Source of the DNA: Desulfobacula sp.
GTDB lineage: Bacteria > Desulfobacterota > Desulfobacteria > Desulfobacterales > Desulfobacteraceae
Length of the DNA: 7,127 nucleotides
Direction: 5' to 3'
NCBI GenBank assembly: GCA_027858355.1
Contig: JAQICW010000537.1
Coordinates: forward strand, 1-7,127
Position numbers and translations under genes: made by a program. The notes under the pieces were generated by a model. The model was given only the letters and a program-made list of their open reading frames with translations. It had not been told where the DNA came from and did not search any database. Positions 6,135 to 7,127 of the stretch are shown here, one piece after another (position 1 is the first letter of the stretch; each line of letters begins with the position of its first letter).

Positions 6135-6151
6135 TTCGCTTTCAAAGTCAA
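6123..6151 (-). promoter_or_regulatory. Sigma-70-type promoter of TA2 operon
   Basis: On the minus strand TTGACT (6146-6151) and TACAAT (6123-6128) are 17 bases apart. Transcription would start near 6116, about 35 bases before the antitoxin ATG. The spacing and boxes match the TA1 promoter design. Confidence 0.7.
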
Positions 6152-6184
6152 TAAAGGAATAGAAACAAAAAGAAATTTATGCCG

Positions 6185-6203
6185 AGTTGTCCAACAACTT
6201 TTT
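6185..6203. terminator. Hairpin after the RelE/ParE gene
   Basis: AGTTGT (6185-6190) and ACAACT (6194-6199) form a perfect 6-base stem with loop CCA directly behind the toxin stop at 6202-6204. The T-run (6199-6203) follows the stem only when read on the plus strand, so as a minus-strand terminator it lacks the U-tract. It might act for plus-strand transcripts or simply protect the mRNA end. Confidence 0.3.
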
Positions 6204-6498
6204 ATCCTTTTATTTCGTCAATGGGTAAAATTTGTTTGCCGTGGAGTATGGTTAAAATAGAAATTGTGGTTGGCTCAAGATGATAGATAATTCTGTAATT
6301 ACCATATATTATTTCCCGAAACAGGCTGTCAGAAATTTCCGGTACGATGCGACCCATTTCTGGGGACGGTATCAGTTGTTCAACTTTCTCAAAAATTGTA
6401 TTAACCCATCTTTTTGCTGCTGAAGGATTGTCTAACGATATATAATCAACGATTTCGGAAGCTCTATCAAGAGCAAGGGGCGACCAAATTAACTTCAT
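6202..6498 (-). CDS. RelE/ParE-family toxin of TA pair 3
   Basis: A 98-residue toxin of the RelE/ParE superfamily (PF05016). It shows the usual course: WSPLALDRASEIVDYI at 5-20, an RW helix at 30-31, GRIVPEI at 49-55, LFREIIYGNYRIIYHL at 59-74 and ILTILHGKQILP at 81-92. RelE members cleave mRNA on ribosomes and ParE members poison gyrase; the sequence alone does not decide which applies here. ATG at 6498 overlaps the antitoxin stop as ATGA, indicating translational coupling. All regions of the family are present and the length is normal, so the gene looks intact. It is the last gene of its two-gene operon; a small hairpin follows its stop. Confidence 0.92.
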   Translation of the reverse strand: MKLIWSPLALDRASEIVDYISLDNPSAAKRWVNTIFEKVEQLIPSPEMGRIVPEISDSLFREIIYGNYRIIYHLEPTTISILTILHGKQILPIDEIKG

Positions 6499-6776
6499 AA
6501 GTCAATACGTTCAAAGAGTTTTTTGCGAGCATTTTCATGACTTATGCCTTCTCCCTTGTTCAATTGATTAAGAGAAGTGCGTATATCATCCAAAAAGTCT
6601 ATTTTTCCCTGCATCAGCTCATACTCATATACGTCAATTAATACAGCAGCGCTTTTGCCACGTTGGGTAATAATTAGCGGCCTTTTAGTTTCATGGACTT
6701 GCTTGATAAAACTGGCCATGCCATTTCGAACTTCCGAAAGCGGCTTTATGTCTTGGTCGAATTTTAATTTTTGCAT
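6495..6776 (-). CDS. Phd/YefM-family antitoxin of TA pair 3
   Basis: A 93-residue antitoxin of the Phd/YefM family (PF02604). The conserved N-terminal DNA-binding part is clear: IKPLSEVRNGMASFIKQVHE at 10-29, then RPLIITQRGKSAAVLIDVYE at 32-51. The C-terminal tail (about 58-93) is charged and should bind and neutralise the RelE/ParE toxin encoded next. Start is ATG at 6776 because GGAGG lies five bases before it; the in-frame TTG at 6788 would overlap that site. The four-base overlap with the toxin start marks one operon. Autoregulation is likely through the repeated TGTAC-containing and TCCAATGGT sites upstream. Confidence 0.94.
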   Translation of the reverse strand: MQKLKFDQDIKPLSEVRNGMASFIKQVHETKRPLIITQRGKSAAVLIDVYEYELMQGKIDFLDDIRTSLNQLNKGEGISHENARKKLFERIDL

Positions 6777-6783
6777 ATTATCC

Positions 6784-6831
6784 TCCAATGGTTAGCTTTT
6801 GGTGCATTATAGCGTACATCCAATGGTACAT
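6784..6831. promoter_or_regulatory. Candidate YefM-type operators of TA3
   Basis: TCCAATGGT occurs twice in the same orientation, at 6784-6792 (by the ribosome site) and 6819-6827 (between the promoter boxes). GTACAT occurs twice, at 6814-6819 and 6826-6831, flanking the second copy. Characterised YefM antitoxins bind repeats with a TGTACA core, and TGTAC is present twice on the minus strand. Binding is inferred. Confidence 0.5.
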
Positions 6832-6835
6832 GCAA
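6806..6835 (-). promoter_or_regulatory. Promoter of TA3 operon
   Basis: A perfect TATAAT (plus strand 6806-6811) lies 30 bases before the antitoxin ATG on the minus strand. The matching -35 is weak: TTGCAT at 6830-6835 with an 18-base spacer. The -10 is convincing, the -35 is tentative. Confidence 0.55.
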
Positions 6836-6852
6836 GGTGTTTTTAATCTGAT

Positions 6853-6948
6853 TTAATCAACGTTTCTTAACTTTTCAGCAAGCAGTTTTACCTGACTGTT
6901 TTGATCCTGGGACATTTCAGGTGGGTTATAACCCTGAGGGGAGGCCAT
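6853..6948 (-). other. Short unassigned ORF upstream of TA3 (31 codons)
   Basis: ATG at 6948 to TAA at 6853 encodes MASPQGYNPPEMSQDQNSQ followed by VKLLAEKLRNVD. The end has an amphipathic helix look (KLLAEKLR). No clear ribosome site precedes it. It may be a small protein, the tail of a decayed larger gene, or chance. No family is recognised. Confidence 0.25.
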
Positions 6949-7041
6949 ATACCGTCACAAGACAATAAATGATCGAATTCTCTACTGGAAACATAATTAA
7001 GGAAAAAACATCTCTCGATTTGAATGAAAAAAGATAAGTAA

Positions 7042-7075
7042 GCTGTCCCCGGAATAACGCGGAATAACGGAATAA
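7042..7075. repeat. Triplicated CGGAATAA motif
   Basis: After CTGTCCC the motif CGGAATAA occurs three times at roughly 8-10-base spacing. A related CTGACCGGAATAA lies at 5468-5480. The rest of 6949-7127 is AT-rich with no gene visible; it also holds ATATATGTAA twice (7087-7096 and 7117-7126). Confidence 0.45.
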
Positions 7076-7127
7076 AATCGAAATTAATATATGTAAAAGC
7101 ATATTGACTTAAAAATATATATGTAAT

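Noticed and set aside
6060..6260. 66-codon plus-strand ORF
   Set aside because: Covers the TA2 promoter region and the ends of two minus-strand genes; hydrophobic by AT-rich composition only.

Overview
The window is an AT-rich accessory region of a bacterial chromosome. Every intact gene is on the minus strand. Protein flavour points to a deltaproteobacterium of the Desulfobacterales type or another sediment bacterium: large ATPases beginning MRFFNTAGPC, many toxin-antitoxin (TA) modules, and short degenerate GCAAAG-type intergenic repeats. This lineage guess is from memory and is moderate to weak.

Layout from left to right. 1-1019: first copy of an AAA/STAND-like ATPase, cut off by the window edge before its C-terminal domain. 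1106-1695: TA pair 1, a ribbon-helix-helix antitoxin followed by a MazF/PemK toxin, with a near-consensus promoter (TTGACT-17-TATAAT) and two palindromes. 1928-3514: second, complete ATPase of 528 residues with a C-terminal PD-(D/E)XK nuclease-like domain; its N-terminal part is nearly identical to the first copy. 3695-3944: a plus-strand remnant in which a MazE-like (AbrB fold) antitoxin and a MazF toxin are fused by an internal deletion. 3922-5232: a beta-CASP metallo-beta-lactamase RNA-processing-type nuclease whose last codons overlap the antisense of that remnant. 5254-5492: about 240 bases without an intact gene, holding a possible 44-codon plus-strand gene remnant. 5493-6081: TA pair 2, an AbrB-type MazE with a MazF, the intact relative of the remnant. 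6202-6776: TA pair 3, a Phd/YefM antitoxin with a RelE/ParE toxin. 6777-7127: about 350 bases with the TA3 promoter, a possible 31-codon ORF, CGGAATAA repeats and an AT-rich end.

The three TA pairs use three different antitoxin DNA-binding folds and should be independent autoregulated operons. The ATPases and the MBL nuclease do not obviously belong to one operon with them. The region looks like an assembly of cassettes. Three copies of a repeat built from the octamer CTTTGYGN separate ATPase A, TA1, ATPase B and the remnant. The two ATPase genes share a patch of about 187 bases with only two mismatches, which suggests gene conversion. Toxin-gene sequences flank the MBL gene as inverted repeats. 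No complete transposase, CRISPR array, tRNA or rRNA was seen. The most notable features are the repeat-bounded cassette structure, the homogenised ATPase pair and the rearranged toxin remnant; I cannot show that they form one new functional system.
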